This document shows positions 34,542-43,250 of a stretch of DNA of 64,000 nt, piece after piece. The notes below the pieces were generated by a model. The model did not search any database, was not told the origin of the DNA, and worked only from the letters and a program-made list of their open reading frames with translations. The stretch covers positions 1 to 64,000 of the forward strand of contig NZ_JAFFIW010000023.1 of assembly GCF_018588885.1 (NCBI RefSeq), given 5' to 3'. Both the position numbers and the translations under genes were made by a program. The first letter of the stretch is position 1, and every line of letters begins with the position of its first letter. This DNA is from Mesorhizobium sp. dw_380 (GTDB lineage: Bacteria; Pseudomonadota; Alphaproteobacteria; Rhizobiales; Rhizobiaceae).

Positions 34542-37310
34542 ATGTCGGCGGGCCCCCGTATGTCTCCAGCGTATTTGCACTCAGAGGCGGAGGATCAAGA
34601 TCTACTAGCGGATCGTCAACCAGCGACATCCCGCAGGTGGTCCAACGTCCCCGAATACGCCCTTGACGAGGGCGGTCCCGTCCGGCGCCACTATCAGCAG
34701 ATGGGCTCCGATTTTGCGGACATTCCCGTCTTCGATCACCTTGGAAACATCGCGAGGCGATATCCCGACAAGCTCGCGATTAGCGACGGCGCCAATCGCC
34801 TGACTTACTCTGAGCTTTTGCGGGCGGTCGAGACACTGTCCCAGCGCATCACCGTTGTCGTCCCCGAAGGACAGACGATCGGGATCTTTCAGCCCAACTC
34901 GGCCTGGTACACTGTGGCGATACTGGCGAGCATGGCGGCGGGGCGGCCTTCGGTCCCGCTCAACACGAGAGATCCCGACCCGCGCATTATCGAGATCGTG
35001 GCTGCCGCGCGGCTCACGGCCATCATAGGCGCCGGAAACGTTCGGCCCGTCGGTTTGGGGCAGGAAGTCCTGTGGATCGATGTGACCACCGGCATTGGGC
35101 CGGACGATCAACGGGTACTCCCGCCACTGCAGCCAGTTTCCGTCGATGCGCCCGCCATCGTGCTTTACACCTCAGGTAGCACCGGTCGTCCCAATGGTAT
35201 CGTCAACAGCCAACGCAGCCTGCTCTGGCGGGTCCGGCAATATGTGGACGCGTGCCATATCAACGCGGATGACGTTTTCCTGCCGCTGACCGGGCCCGCC
35301 ACGATTGCCGGTTGCCGGGAGATTTTTACCGCGCTGCTGACGGGCGCCACGTTGCATCTTCTCGAGGTGGAGGCGGTCGGCCTGCGCGCTGTTCGCGCTC
35401 GGGTGCAAGCCGAAGGTGTGACGGTCACCTATCTGGTGCCGGCGCTGCTTCGGGCGCTCCTGACTGAGGACCCCGCTGACGCCTTCCGGTCACTCAGAGT
35501 GGCCCGGATCGGCGGTGAGAAGGTGTCGTGGACGGACATCGCTTTGCTGCGCAAAACAGTTTCGGACGAGTGCCTGATCCAGATCGGCTACTCGTCGACA
35601 GAGACCACCGGTTCGCAATGGTTCTTGCCCCGGGACTGGCCGGAGCAAGACGCGTCGGTCCCCGTTGGCAGGCTGCTTCCCGGGATTGCATTCGCCATTG
35701 TCGACGAAGCGGGACGCAGTGTTGCGACAGGCGAAACTGGAGAGCTTCTGATCAAAAGCCCCTATGTGCTGCTTGGTCATTGGGAGAACGGTGTTGTCAT
35801 TCCCGCGCGACCGGACCCGGATGATCCCGGGATTCGGGTTTTCGCGACGGGTGACCTGGTTCGGCTGGACAATGATGGCCTGTTGCGGGTCGTCGGCCGC
35901 AAAGGGCGGCAGATCAAGATCAATGGTCGACGCGTCGAGCCCGCCGAGCTCGAACGGGTCCTGCGTTGCGCGCCTTCGGTGGCGGATGCCGTGGCAATCG
36001 TGACGGCAGCGAAGGAGCTCATCGCATTCGCTGTTCCCCAGCGCACTGCCGGGGCTGCCTTTGCTGACGAGCTCCGCCAGCTCGTCAGAACCACGTTGCC
36101 GCCGCCACTGCATCCTTTGCGTTTGCACGCCATCGCCTCAATCCCGCGGCTGTCGGGAGGGAAGGTCGATATGGCGGCACTCGCGCAGATGGATGTTTCA
36201 GAGCGAAAGACGGCGCCGGCCGTTCAGCTGTCCACTGTCCGACCGCCGCCCGCAGGAGGCGAACTGAATACCCGGCAAATAGTGCAGCACGCATGGATGC
36301 GGGTTCTGAATACGGGCGTTGCCGCGGGACGCTGGGATGACGCGGGAGGAGATTCGCTGCAGCTGCTGCATTGCGTCATGGCGATCGAAAGCGCTACCGG
36401 GCAAGAAATGGACCTTGAGGCCTTCACCGTCGGAATGAGCTTCGACGAGATGGTGAAGGCGGTCGTGTCCAATCAGGCGGGCGAACAGCGCGCGCAGAAG
36501 CACCATCCTCCAGTGCTTTTCCTGTTTCCAGGATCTGTCGGCTATGGCCCAAGCCTGGCTGCGTTCGCGGCCGGCATGAGCAAAGTCGCCCGGGTGAGCC
36601 CCATCCGGTATCCTGGCCTCGCCGCCATATTGAACGGACAAAACACTCTCTCCGCCATGACCGTGGCCGCAGTCGAGCAGATCAGCCGGGTCCAACCTGC
36701 CGGTCCCGTGCGACTGCTTGGGCATTCGCTCGGCGGGGCGGTTGCCTTCGAGGTCGCGGCACGGCTTCTGGCCGCCGGGCGAACGGTAAGGTTCCTGGGT
36801 ATCCTCGACACGAGCCTTCTGGACGAGCCGAGCGACCATTGGGAGACGCTTACCCGCACATTCCATCGCATTCGGACCAATCGCATATCCGCGCTCAGAA
36901 TGGCTTGCCGCGCCCTTGCGAAAATTACCGTTGCAGTGGGCCGCGAAGCCTATCTCACCAGGATTCTCGACCGGTCTGCCCAGGGACAGTTCAACCCGAC
37001 GAGCTTTAGAATCAAACTGGAACTGCAGGAGGTCCTGCGGGCGCGGTCTTTCTTCCAGTGGCTGGCGGGGCCGAAGCCTGTTCTGCCAATCGGCGGCACC
37101 CTGTTTCGATGTCGTCGGGAGGGAATGGCTCGGGCATTGGGCTGGGATGTTGTTTTGGCACATCTGGACGTGGTTCCGGTCATGGGCAACCACATCGACC
37201 TTGTCATAGAGCCTCATCTTGCCACCAACCGTCCCCTCATCGAGAAGGCCGTCGTGCAAACCTACTCCCCGGCCGAGTCTCGCAAAAGGGAGGATCTGTC
37301 ATGGACGTGA
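34542..37310 (+). CDS. Stand-alone A-T-TE NRPS-like protein, copy 2
   Basis: 922 residues, same architecture as the protein at 28484. Adenylation domain about 55-560: A3 reads YTSGSTGRPNGI near residue 208, so the usually conserved Lys of this loop is Asn; A5 YSSTETTG, A7 TGDLVRLD, A8 identical to copy 1 (GRKGRQIKINGRR), A10 Lys in GGKVDM. The A4 strand reads GPATIAGC as in copy 1, again lacking the FDxS Asp. Carrier domain GGDSLQLL near residue 605. Thioesterase domain with GHSLGGAVAFE near 728, FLGILDT and GNHIDL. The copies share most active-site surroundings, so they may take the same or related substrates. It overlaps the NadE-like gene by 10 bases and heads a five-gene plus-strand operon. 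Confidence 0.88.
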   Translation: MSAGPRMSPAYLHSEAEDQDLLADRQPATSRRWSNVPEYALDEGGPVRRHYQQMGSDFADIPVFDHLGNIARRYPDKLAISDGANRLTYSELLRAVETLSQRITVVVPEGQTIGIFQPNSAWYTVAILASMAAGRPSVPLNTRDPDPRIIEIVAAARLTAIIGAGNVRPVGLGQEVLWIDVTTGIGPDDQRVLPPLQPVSVDAPAIVLYTSGSTGRPNGIVNSQRSLLWRVRQYVDACHINADDVFLPLTGPATIAGCREIFTALLTGATLHLLEVEAVGLRAVRARVQAEGVTVTYLVPALLRALLTEDPADAFRSLRVARIGGEKVSWTDIALLRKTVSDECLIQIGYSSTETTGSQWFLPRDWPEQDASVPVGRLLPGIAFAIVDEAGRSVATGETGELLIKSPYVLLGHWENGVVIPARPDPDDPGIRVFATGDLVRLDNDGLLRVVGRKGRQIKINGRRVEPAELERVLRCAPSVADAVAIVTAAKELIAFAVPQRTAGAAFADELRQLVRTTLPPPLHPLRLHAIASIPRLSGGKVDMAALAQMDVSERKTAPAVQLSTVRPPPAGGELNTRQIVQHAWMRVLNTGVAAGRWDDAGGDSLQLLHCVMAIESATGQEMDLEAFTVGMSFDEMVKAVVSNQAGEQRAQKHHPPVLFLFPGSVGYGPSLAAFAAGMSKVARVSPIRYPGLAAILNGQNTLSAMTVAAVEQISRVQPAGPVRLLGHSLGGAVAFEVAARLLAAGRTVRFLGILDTSLLDEPSDHWETLTRTFHRIRTNRISALRMACRALAKITVAVGREAYLTRILDRSAQGQFNPTSFRIKLELQEVLRARSFFQWLAGPKPVLPIGGTLFRCRREGMARALGWDVVLAHLDVVPVMGNHIDLVIEPHLATNRPLIEKAVVQTYSPAESRKREDLSWT

Positions 37311-38290
37311 TTTCGGGGTTCAGCAGGGACGTGCTGGTGCTCGATGCTCGTGCTGAGGTCGACCGCATCGTTGACACCTTGCGCAAGCAGGTTCTTGGCA
37401 CGCTCCGTCGTCGCGGCGTGGTTGTCGGCCTTTCCGGCGGCATCGACAGCTCGGTCGTCGCGACCTTGTGCACGCGCGCGTTCGGGAAGGACAAGGTCTT
37501 GGGACTATTCATGCCGGAGCGAGATTCCTCCGGCGACTCCCTGAGACTTGGCCGTCGTGTCGCGGCGCAGCTTGGCATTGACAGCGTACTGGAAGACATA
37601 GCGCCGGCACTGGAGGCCATCGGTGCATACCGCCGGCAGATGGAGGCCATTCGAACCGTCGTTCCGGACTACAGCGAAGGTTGGAAATGCAAGCTGGTGC
37701 TGAATTCGGTGCTGGAGAGCAAAGGCCTCAACATCACCCGTTTGACCTTCCAAGATCCCGAGGGGAAGGTCGATACGGTTCGCCTGCCGATAACAGCCTA
37801 TCTGCAGATAGTGGCGGCAACCAACTATAAGCAGCGCATTCGCAAGATGACCGAATACTATCACGCGGATCGTCTCGGCTACGCGGTGGCTGGCACGCCG
37901 AACCGGCTCGAATATGACCAGGGCTTTTTCGTCAAGCAAGGCGACGGAGTTGCTGACCTGATGCCGATCGTTCACCTCTACAAGACGCAGGTCTATCAGC
38001 TGGCCGAATATCTCGGCGTGGACGAGGAGATCCGGCGCAGGCCACCGACCACCGACACCTTCTCCATGGCGCAGAGCCAGGAGGAATTCTACTTCGCCCT
38101 GCCCTATCACTTGACGGATCTATGCCTTTACGCCGTGAACAATGGCGTCCGCGCCGACGAGGTTGCGGACGTCGCGGGACTCACCGGACATGAAGTCGAG
38201 AAGGTCTTCAAGGATCTCGCGGCCAAGCGGCGGGCAGCACGCTATCTGCACGCCCAGCCTTTGCCTTCAGTCCCAATGACTGTGGATTGA
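37301..38290 (+). CDS. NAD(+) synthetase-like ATP-pyrophosphatase (ammonia type), pathway copy
   Basis: 329 residues. The N-type ATP-pyrophosphatase signature VVGLSGGIDSSVVA is at about 42-55; further family motifs are NYKQRIR, GTPNRLEYDQGFFVKQGDG and PIVHLYKTQVYQLA. There is no nitrilase glutaminase domain, so it uses ammonia or receives it from a partner. It is longer than typical ammonia-dependent NadE proteins (about 275). NadE amidates deamido-NAD through an acyl adenylate. Here it is squeezed between an A-T-TE gene (10-base overlap) and an AsnB-like gene (5-base gap), so amidation of a pathway carboxylate is a reasonable alternative to NAD synthesis. A separate housekeeping nadE elsewhere in the genome would support that. 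GGGAGG precedes the ATG. Confidence 0.85.
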   Translation: MDVISGFSRDVLVLDARAEVDRIVDTLRKQVLGTLRRRGVVVGLSGGIDSSVVATLCTRAFGKDKVLGLFMPERDSSGDSLRLGRRVAAQLGIDSVLEDIAPALEAIGAYRRQMEAIRTVVPDYSEGWKCKLVLNSVLESKGLNITRLTFQDPEGKVDTVRLPITAYLQIVAATNYKQRIRKMTEYYHADRLGYAVAGTPNRLEYDQGFFVKQGDGVADLMPIVHLYKTQVYQLAEYLGVDEEIRRRPPTTDTFSMAQSQEEFYFALPYHLTDLCLYAVNNGVRADEVADVAGLTGHEVEKVFKDLAAKRRAARYLHAQPLPSVPMTVD

Positions 38291-38295
38291 AGCGG

Positions 38296-40335
38296 GTGTG
38301 TGGAATCGCCGGAATAGTGGCGCTGAGTGCCACCGCCCCGTCTCCTTCGCGAGAAGCGCTGTTGCGCATGGTGACAACGCTCGCACACCGCGGACCCGAC
38401 GAGCGAGGGCTGTACCGCGACCGACGTGCGGGGCTGGCGCATGCCCGTCTGGCTGTGGTCGATCTGCTGCACGGTCAGCAGCCTCTCGCCGACACGAGTG
38501 GTCCGACATGGATCGTGTTCAACGGCGAAATCTTCAACTACGTCGAATTGCGCGATAAGTTGATTGCGCTAGGCCGCCGCTTCAGCACCCATAGCGACAC
38601 GGAAGTGGTCCTCCAGGCTTACCAGGTCTGGGGCCAGGCCGCCTTTGAGCGGATGAACGGGCAATGGGCAGTCGCGATCTGGGATGCGGCCGCCTGTCGG
38701 CTGGTACTGTCGCGCGATCGCTATGGCATCTGTCCGCTGTATTTTTGCGAGCACGGCGGCCGCCTGTTCTTTGCAAGCGAAGTCAAAGCGATTTTTGCGG
38801 CAGAGATGGCGATTGCGCGAGCCTTTGATTCGGCAGGGATCGACCAGACGTTCACTTTCTGGACGGTGATTGCGCCGCAAAGCGTCTTCCAAGGCATCAA
38901 TGAACTCCGGCCTGGACATGTCCGGCTCTATGAGAATGGCGCGGTGCGTGAAACGGCCTTCTGGCAGCCGCATTATCCGGAAATGTCCGGTTCGGACCGT
39001 GACCGATTCACCGGCTCGTGCGGCGAAGCGGTCGAGAAAGTCCGCAATGCGCTTGAAGCTGCGACGGCGCTGCGGATGGTGCAGGCCGACGTGCCGGTGG
39101 GTTGCTATTTGTCAGGTGGGCTCGACAGTTCTCTTGTCGCGGCGCTTGGGACACGCTTCGCGGGCGAACGCTTCCAAACCTTCTCCCTGCGCTTTGCCGA
39201 TGCCGAGTATGACGAGACCTACTATCAGCAGCTGGTCGCCGCCGCGACTGCGAGCGAGCATCACGAGGTCATGATTTCACGCGGCGACATCGCGGCAGTG
39301 TTTCCCGAGGTGATCTACCACGCGGAGCGGCCAATCCTGAGGACAGCCCCGGCACCGCTCTTCCTTTTGTCCAAACTGGTGCGCGAACACGGCATCAAGG
39401 TCGTGCTGACGGGCGAAGGGGCCGACGAGATGTTTGGCGGCTACGACCTATTCCGCGAAGCCAAGGTGCGCCGGTTCTGGGGGCGCCAGCCGACTTCAAG
39501 CCGGCGTGCCCGGTTGCTTGAGCGGCTCTATCCCTACCTGTCGCGCTCACCGGTTCGCCAGCAGGCCATGGCGCGGCAGTTTTTCGGCCGCAACCTTCAG
39601 GACCACCAAGTGCCGGGGTTTGCACACGACACGCGCTGGCGCACCACCTCCGCCGTCAAGCGCCTGTTCTGCCGCGACATGCGCGCCGCCTCGGAGCACT
39701 GCGCGGCTGTCTCCGAACTGCTCGGCGGCCTGCCTGCCGAATTCTCGCGATGGAGCTTCCTTGCACAGGACCAGTATGTCGAGATTCGAACGCTGATGTC
39801 GGGTTATTTGCTCTCCTCGCAAGGCGACAGGATGCTTATGGCGCATTCGGTCGAGGGGCGATTCCCTTACCTCGACGACAACGTAGTCGCGCTCGCAAAT
39901 TCGCTTCCGGATGCCTACAAGCTTCGCGTCCTGGATGAAAAGCACGTGCTTAAGCGAGTGGCGGAGCCGATCGTGCCGCCGCAGGTTGTTGCCCGAAAGA
40001 AGCAGCCCTACCGGGCGCCAAACGCGCTTAGTTTCGTCGGCCAGGATGCACCGGCCTACATTCGCGAAGTGCTGTCGGAGACGGCGTTGCGCGCGGCAAA
40101 TGTCTTCGATCCGAAATCGGTTGCGATCCTGCTTGGAAAGTGCCGGTCCCAGGCTGGCGACGGCGATCTGTCCAACGCCGACAATATGGCGCTGGTCGGC
40201 GTGTTGTCGACACAACTCCTGCATCAGCAATTCATCGCGAACCGCCCATGCGGTTTGAACAAAACGGAACTCAGGATCGACGTCGATCATGAGCGACGAG
40301 ACGATCACGAGCGACGGGAAAGGATCTTGGCATGA
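38296..40335 (+). CDS. asnB: AsnB-type glutamine-hydrolysing amidotransferase, second copy
   Basis: 679 residues from a GTG start. The GTG is chosen because the next codon is Cys, giving the required (M)CGIAGIV class II glutaminase start; a TTG three codons earlier would block the catalytic Cys. Glutaminase domain: AHRGPDERGLY and FNGEIFNYVEL. Synthetase domain: YLSGGLDSSLVA near 272 and LTGEGADEMFGGYD near 372. It should hydrolyse glutamine and transfer ammonia to an adenylated carboxylate. The gene follows the NadE-like gene by five bases and overlaps the AMP-ligase gene (ATGA), so the proteins are made together; it might also supply ammonia to the NadE-like partner. Similar AsnB proteins occur beside AMP-ligases and carriers in other polysaccharide loci, for example exosortase A-associated ones, but no exosortase is seen here. 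Confidence 0.88.
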   Translation: MCGIAGIVALSATAPSPSREALLRMVTTLAHRGPDERGLYRDRRAGLAHARLAVVDLLHGQQPLADTSGPTWIVFNGEIFNYVELRDKLIALGRRFSTHSDTEVVLQAYQVWGQAAFERMNGQWAVAIWDAAACRLVLSRDRYGICPLYFCEHGGRLFFASEVKAIFAAEMAIARAFDSAGIDQTFTFWTVIAPQSVFQGINELRPGHVRLYENGAVRETAFWQPHYPEMSGSDRDRFTGSCGEAVEKVRNALEAATALRMVQADVPVGCYLSGGLDSSLVAALGTRFAGERFQTFSLRFADAEYDETYYQQLVAAATASEHHEVMISRGDIAAVFPEVIYHAERPILRTAPAPLFLLSKLVREHGIKVVLTGEGADEMFGGYDLFREAKVRRFWGRQPTSSRRARLLERLYPYLSRSPVRQQAMARQFFGRNLQDHQVPGFAHDTRWRTTSAVKRLFCRDMRAASEHCAAVSELLGGLPAEFSRWSFLAQDQYVEIRTLMSGYLLSSQGDRMLMAHSVEGRFPYLDDNVVALANSLPDAYKLRVLDEKHVLKRVAEPIVPPQVVARKKQPYRAPNALSFVGQDAPAYIREVLSETALRAANVFDPKSVAILLGKCRSQAGDGDLSNADNMALVGVLSTQLLHQQFIANRPCGLNKTELRIDVDHERRDDHERRERILA

Positions 40336-41885
40336 TCCACGGTGCGGTGCCACTTCTGCATGATTATCTCCTTCACTCCGCCAGCGAGGTTGGCGGCAAG
40401 GTCGCGCTGGTGTGCGGCAAGCAACGTGTCACCTATGGGGAGCTCCATGAGCGCTCCGACAGGCTCGCGCATTTTCTGGCGGCCGCGGGCGTCGAACGCG
40501 GCGACCGCGTGGTGATATTCGCCGACAACACCATCGAAACCGTTGTCAGCTTCTGGGCGGTGCTCAAGGCCAACGCCGTTGTCTGCATGGTCAACCCGCT
40601 CACCAAAAGCGAGAAGCTCAACTACCTTCTCAACGATTGCCGGCCGGCGGCGCTGATCACCGACGGCCATTTGCACGCGATATTTGGTCAACCGGTACAT
40701 GACTGTCATTGGCTGCGGGCAGTCATCGTCTCAGGCACGATCGATCAGGGCGAGCTCAGCCGATTGCCGCATGCCGTGCATTGGGACACAGCGGTCGAGA
40801 GGCCTTCCGTAGCGCCGGTACGCAGATGCATCGACATGGATCTGGCCGCCATCATCTACACCTCCGGATCCACAGGCGAACCCAAGGGGGTCATGCTGAC
40901 GCACGGCAACATGACGGCCGCCTGCACATCGATAGCTTCTTATCTGGAGCTGCGCGAAGACGACGTCATCCTGAACGTCCTGCCCCTCGCCTTCGACTAC
41001 GGCCTGTATCAGATGATCATGGCTTTTCGCGCCGGTGCACGGCTCGTCCTCGAACGCTCCTTCGCTTTTCCGGCGCAGATCCTTCAGCTCATCAAGGACG
41101 AGCGGATCACCGGGTTTCCGGGTGTTCCCACCATCTTCGCCGCGCTTTCGGAACTCAGATCCCTGAAGGATCACGATTTCTCGAGTATCCGCTATGTCAC
41201 CAACACGGCGGCCGCGTTGCCGCTGAAGCATATCATCATGCTCCGGGAGTTGTTTTCAGGCGCGCGCATCTATTCGATGTACGGTCTCACTGAATGCAAG
41301 CGCTGTAGCTATCTGCCCCCACAAGATATCGAGCGGAAACCCCTGAGCGTCGGCATTGCCATTCCCAACACTGAAATGTGGATTGTCGACGAGCGTGGCA
41401 AGCGGGTCGGTCCAGGCGAAGTTGGCCAACTCGTCATCCGCGGCGCAACAGTGATGAAAGGCTATTGGGGCAAACCCGAGGCGACCTCAAGGAAGCTAAA
41501 GCCCGGCCCCCTGCCGGGGGAGCAGGTCCTCTATACGGGCGACTACTGCCGGATGGACGCCGAAGGCTATCTGTATTTCGTTGGCCGTGGCGACGAGATC
41601 ATAAAATCACGCGGCGAGAAGGTCGCTCCGAAGGAAGTAGAAACCGTGCTGATGAACATTCCCGGGGTGAAAGAAGCCGCGGTCATCGGTGTTGCCGACG
41701 AACTTCTCGGGCAGGCGGTGAAGGCATTTGTCGTGATCGAGCAAGGAAGAACCATCGGTGAAGGGCAGCTTCGGATGGAGTGCCAGAAACGGCTAGAGAG
41801 TTTCATGGTGCCAAAGACCATCGTCATCGTGCCCAGCCTGCCCATGACCGATACCGGAAAACTCAAGAAAGCTGCGTTGTCGTAA
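40332..41885 (+). CDS. Class I AMP-forming acyl ligase
   Basis: 517 residues. Motifs: YTSGSTGEPKGVMLTHGNM near 176 (A3), YGLTECKR near 317 (A5), YTGDYCRMD near 403 (A7), GRGDEIIKSRGEKV near 417 (A8) and the catalytic Lys in TDTGKLKK near 508 (A10). It activates a carboxylate with ATP and passes it to a thiol, CoA or the carrier protein encoded next. It looks like the ligases of stand-alone ligase/carrier pairs (DltA-DltC-like systems, exosortase A-associated ligases) rather than fatty-acyl-CoA ligases of beta-oxidation. Start overlaps the AsnB-like stop (ATGA). The carrier gene follows after 50 bases, making it the likely acceptor. Confidence 0.88.
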   Translation: MIHGAVPLLHDYLLHSASEVGGKVALVCGKQRVTYGELHERSDRLAHFLAAAGVERGDRVVIFADNTIETVVSFWAVLKANAVVCMVNPLTKSEKLNYLLNDCRPAALITDGHLHAIFGQPVHDCHWLRAVIVSGTIDQGELSRLPHAVHWDTAVERPSVAPVRRCIDMDLAAIIYTSGSTGEPKGVMLTHGNMTAACTSIASYLELREDDVILNVLPLAFDYGLYQMIMAFRAGARLVLERSFAFPAQILQLIKDERITGFPGVPTIFAALSELRSLKDHDFSSIRYVTNTAAALPLKHIIMLRELFSGARIYSMYGLTECKRCSYLPPQDIERKPLSVGIAIPNTEMWIVDERGKRVGPGEVGQLVIRGATVMKGYWGKPEATSRKLKPGPLPGEQVLYTGDYCRMDAEGYLYFVGRGDEIIKSRGEKVAPKEVETVLMNIPGVKEAAVIGVADELLGQAVKAFVVIEQGRTIGEGQLRMECQKRLESFMVPKTIVIVPSLPMTDTGKLKKAALS

Positions 41886-41935
41886 TTCGGACGCAGCGAT
41901 TGCAAGAGCCTTGGCTTCACTGGAGGATCGATTAG

Positions 41936-42214
41936 ATGGATTCAAGAGCGTCGACTGAAGAAAGCGGCGGTATCTACGGCGCACAGGTTCGCAGCTTCCT
42001 GGCTTCGAATTTCTACATCGCGGACGTCAAGGCACTCTCCGACACGACATCGCTGCTCGACGAGGGGATCGTCGATTCGACCGGAGTACTCGAGGTCATC
42101 GGTTTCCTGGAAGAGACCTTCGGCATCATCGTTGAAGACAGTGAGCTCCTGCCGGATAATCTGGATTCGATCCAGGCAATTGCGCGGTTCATCGTCCGAA
42201 AAAGAGGAAGCTGA
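41936..42214 (+). CDS. Stand-alone acyl carrier protein
   Basis: 92 residues, acidic, four-helix carrier fold. The phosphopantetheine site is Ser48 in EGIVDSTGVLEVI, with DST instead of the more usual DSL, as in DltC-like and polysaccharide-associated carriers. The following FLEETFGIIVEDSELLPDNLDS is typical of helix 2-3. It has a strong ribosome site (GGAGG, nine bases before the ATG). It should carry the acyl group activated by the upstream ligase as a thioester and hand it to an amidotransferase or an acyltransferase. It is the last gene of the five-gene operon; the next gene, a PrmC-like methyltransferase, converges 23 bases away. Confidence 0.9.
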   Translation: MDSRASTEESGGIYGAQVRSFLASNFYIADVKALSDTTSLLDEGIVDSTGVLEVIGFLEETFGIIVEDSELLPDNLDSIQAIARFIVRKRGS

Positions 42215-42237
42215 CGTTTGCGGCACAGGCGGTCGCA

Positions 42238-42930
42238 TCACGCCGCCGGTTTGGCCTCTGCCAAGACCACCCGCACTTCGCCAACATGGTTGGTGACGGT
42301 GCGTATGTTCGTGTAGCCCTTGCCGCGTTCCAGAAGGCGTATGACTTGGCGGTCCTGGCCAAGCCCTACCTCGAACAGCAGGATGCCGCCTGGTCGAAGG
42401 TAGCGCAGGGCGTCTTTCACGACCCGCATATGGAGGCTCAGGCCATAGGGACCGGCAGCGAATGCCTCCCGTGGCTCGAGCGTGATCAGATCGGAGCGAT
42501 CGCCTTCGAGCCGCTTCTCGGAAATGTAAGGAGGATTGCAGACGATGACGTCGATCGTACCGTCGAGTTTCGAGTTGGACAACACGTCGAACAAGTCGCC
42601 TTGATACACTGACACCCGGTCAGCCAAACCATGATGGACGACGTTTCGCCGCGTTGCATCGATGCAGCCATCGGTAAGATCGCTGGCCCAAACTCGCGCT
42701 GACGGGACCTGGCTGGCGATAGCGCACGCCAGATTGCCGGCGCCGCAGCACATGTCGATGATCCGCGGAGCCGACACGTCCATTGCACGCAGAACATCGA
42801 CGGCTGTATTGCCGAGTAGCTCTGTTTCGGGACGTGGCACCAGTGCGCCTTGGGCGACCAGAATCTCCATCCCCATGAAGATGATGCTGCCTTTTCGATA
42901 AGCGTCAGCGACGCTGATCTCTTCGCTCAT
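42238..42930 (-). CDS. PrmC/HemK-like methyltransferase lacking the N-terminal domain
   Basis: 230 residues. The SAM site is IIDMCCGAGNLA near residue 57, and the catalytic NPPY motif (VIVCNPPYIS) is near residue 130, which marks methyltransferases acting on planar nitrogen, such as PrmC on release-factor glutamine or HemK-like relatives. The typical PrmC beta-hairpin entry LVPRPETELL is also present near residue 30, but the usual N-terminal helical domain of about 75 residues that binds release factors is missing. So it is probably not the housekeeping PrmC; an amide or amine in a small molecule could be the target. Convergent with the carrier gene. The only ATG fitting the frame is used; no strong ribosome site. 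Confidence 0.82.
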   Translation of the reverse strand: MSEEISVADAYRKGSIIFMGMEILVAQGALVPRPETELLGNTAVDVLRAMDVSAPRIIDMCCGAGNLACAIASQVPSARVWASDLTDGCIDATRRNVVHHGLADRVSVYQGDLFDVLSNSKLDGTIDVIVCNPPYISEKRLEGDRSDLITLEPREAFAAGPYGLSLHMRVVKDALRYLRPGGILLFEVGLGQDRQVIRLLERGKGYTNIRTVTNHVGEVRVVLAEAKPAA

Positions 42931-43250
42931 GACCGTTCTCTCGACATCAAAAGCATTCAGGCTTGCCGGCGACCCGGCTGTGGTCGACCTGCACTGCCGC
43001 GCTTTGGGCAGGCTCCTGAATGTTACCTTTATGGTGTCCCCCGGCGCAACCCTTGCGCCATTGCGAGTCAGCCTGCCGACTGATCATCACTTGAGTCCGC
43101 CTGCCCGATTTCCAGGCGTCGGGAGTTCATCGAAAGACTGGCCACGGATGAGATGACAGGATTGGGATCATTTGCATCCTCGACGCGTTGATCTCCGGAG
43201 ACAACGCGCATCCGCAGCGCGAACGGCAACCCGTATAGGGAGAGATGACA
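42931..43250. other. Intergenic region between PrmC-like and DUF6496-like genes
   Basis: 320 bases between divergent genes. No open frame with recognisable similarity and no clear promoter or repeat was found. It marks the right end of the polysaccharide and acyl-activation locus. Confidence 0.4.

Noticed and set aside
28484..37310. Classical NRPS peptide assembly line
   Set aside because: No condensation domain in either A-T-TE protein and no FDxS Asp, so peptide-bond formation by these proteins is not supported.
34542..42214. Exosortase-type (PEP-CTERM) locus
   Set aside because: AsnB, AMP-ligase and carrier genes resemble exosortase A-associated sets, but no exosortase, PEP-CTERM protein or the other marker genes were found in the window.
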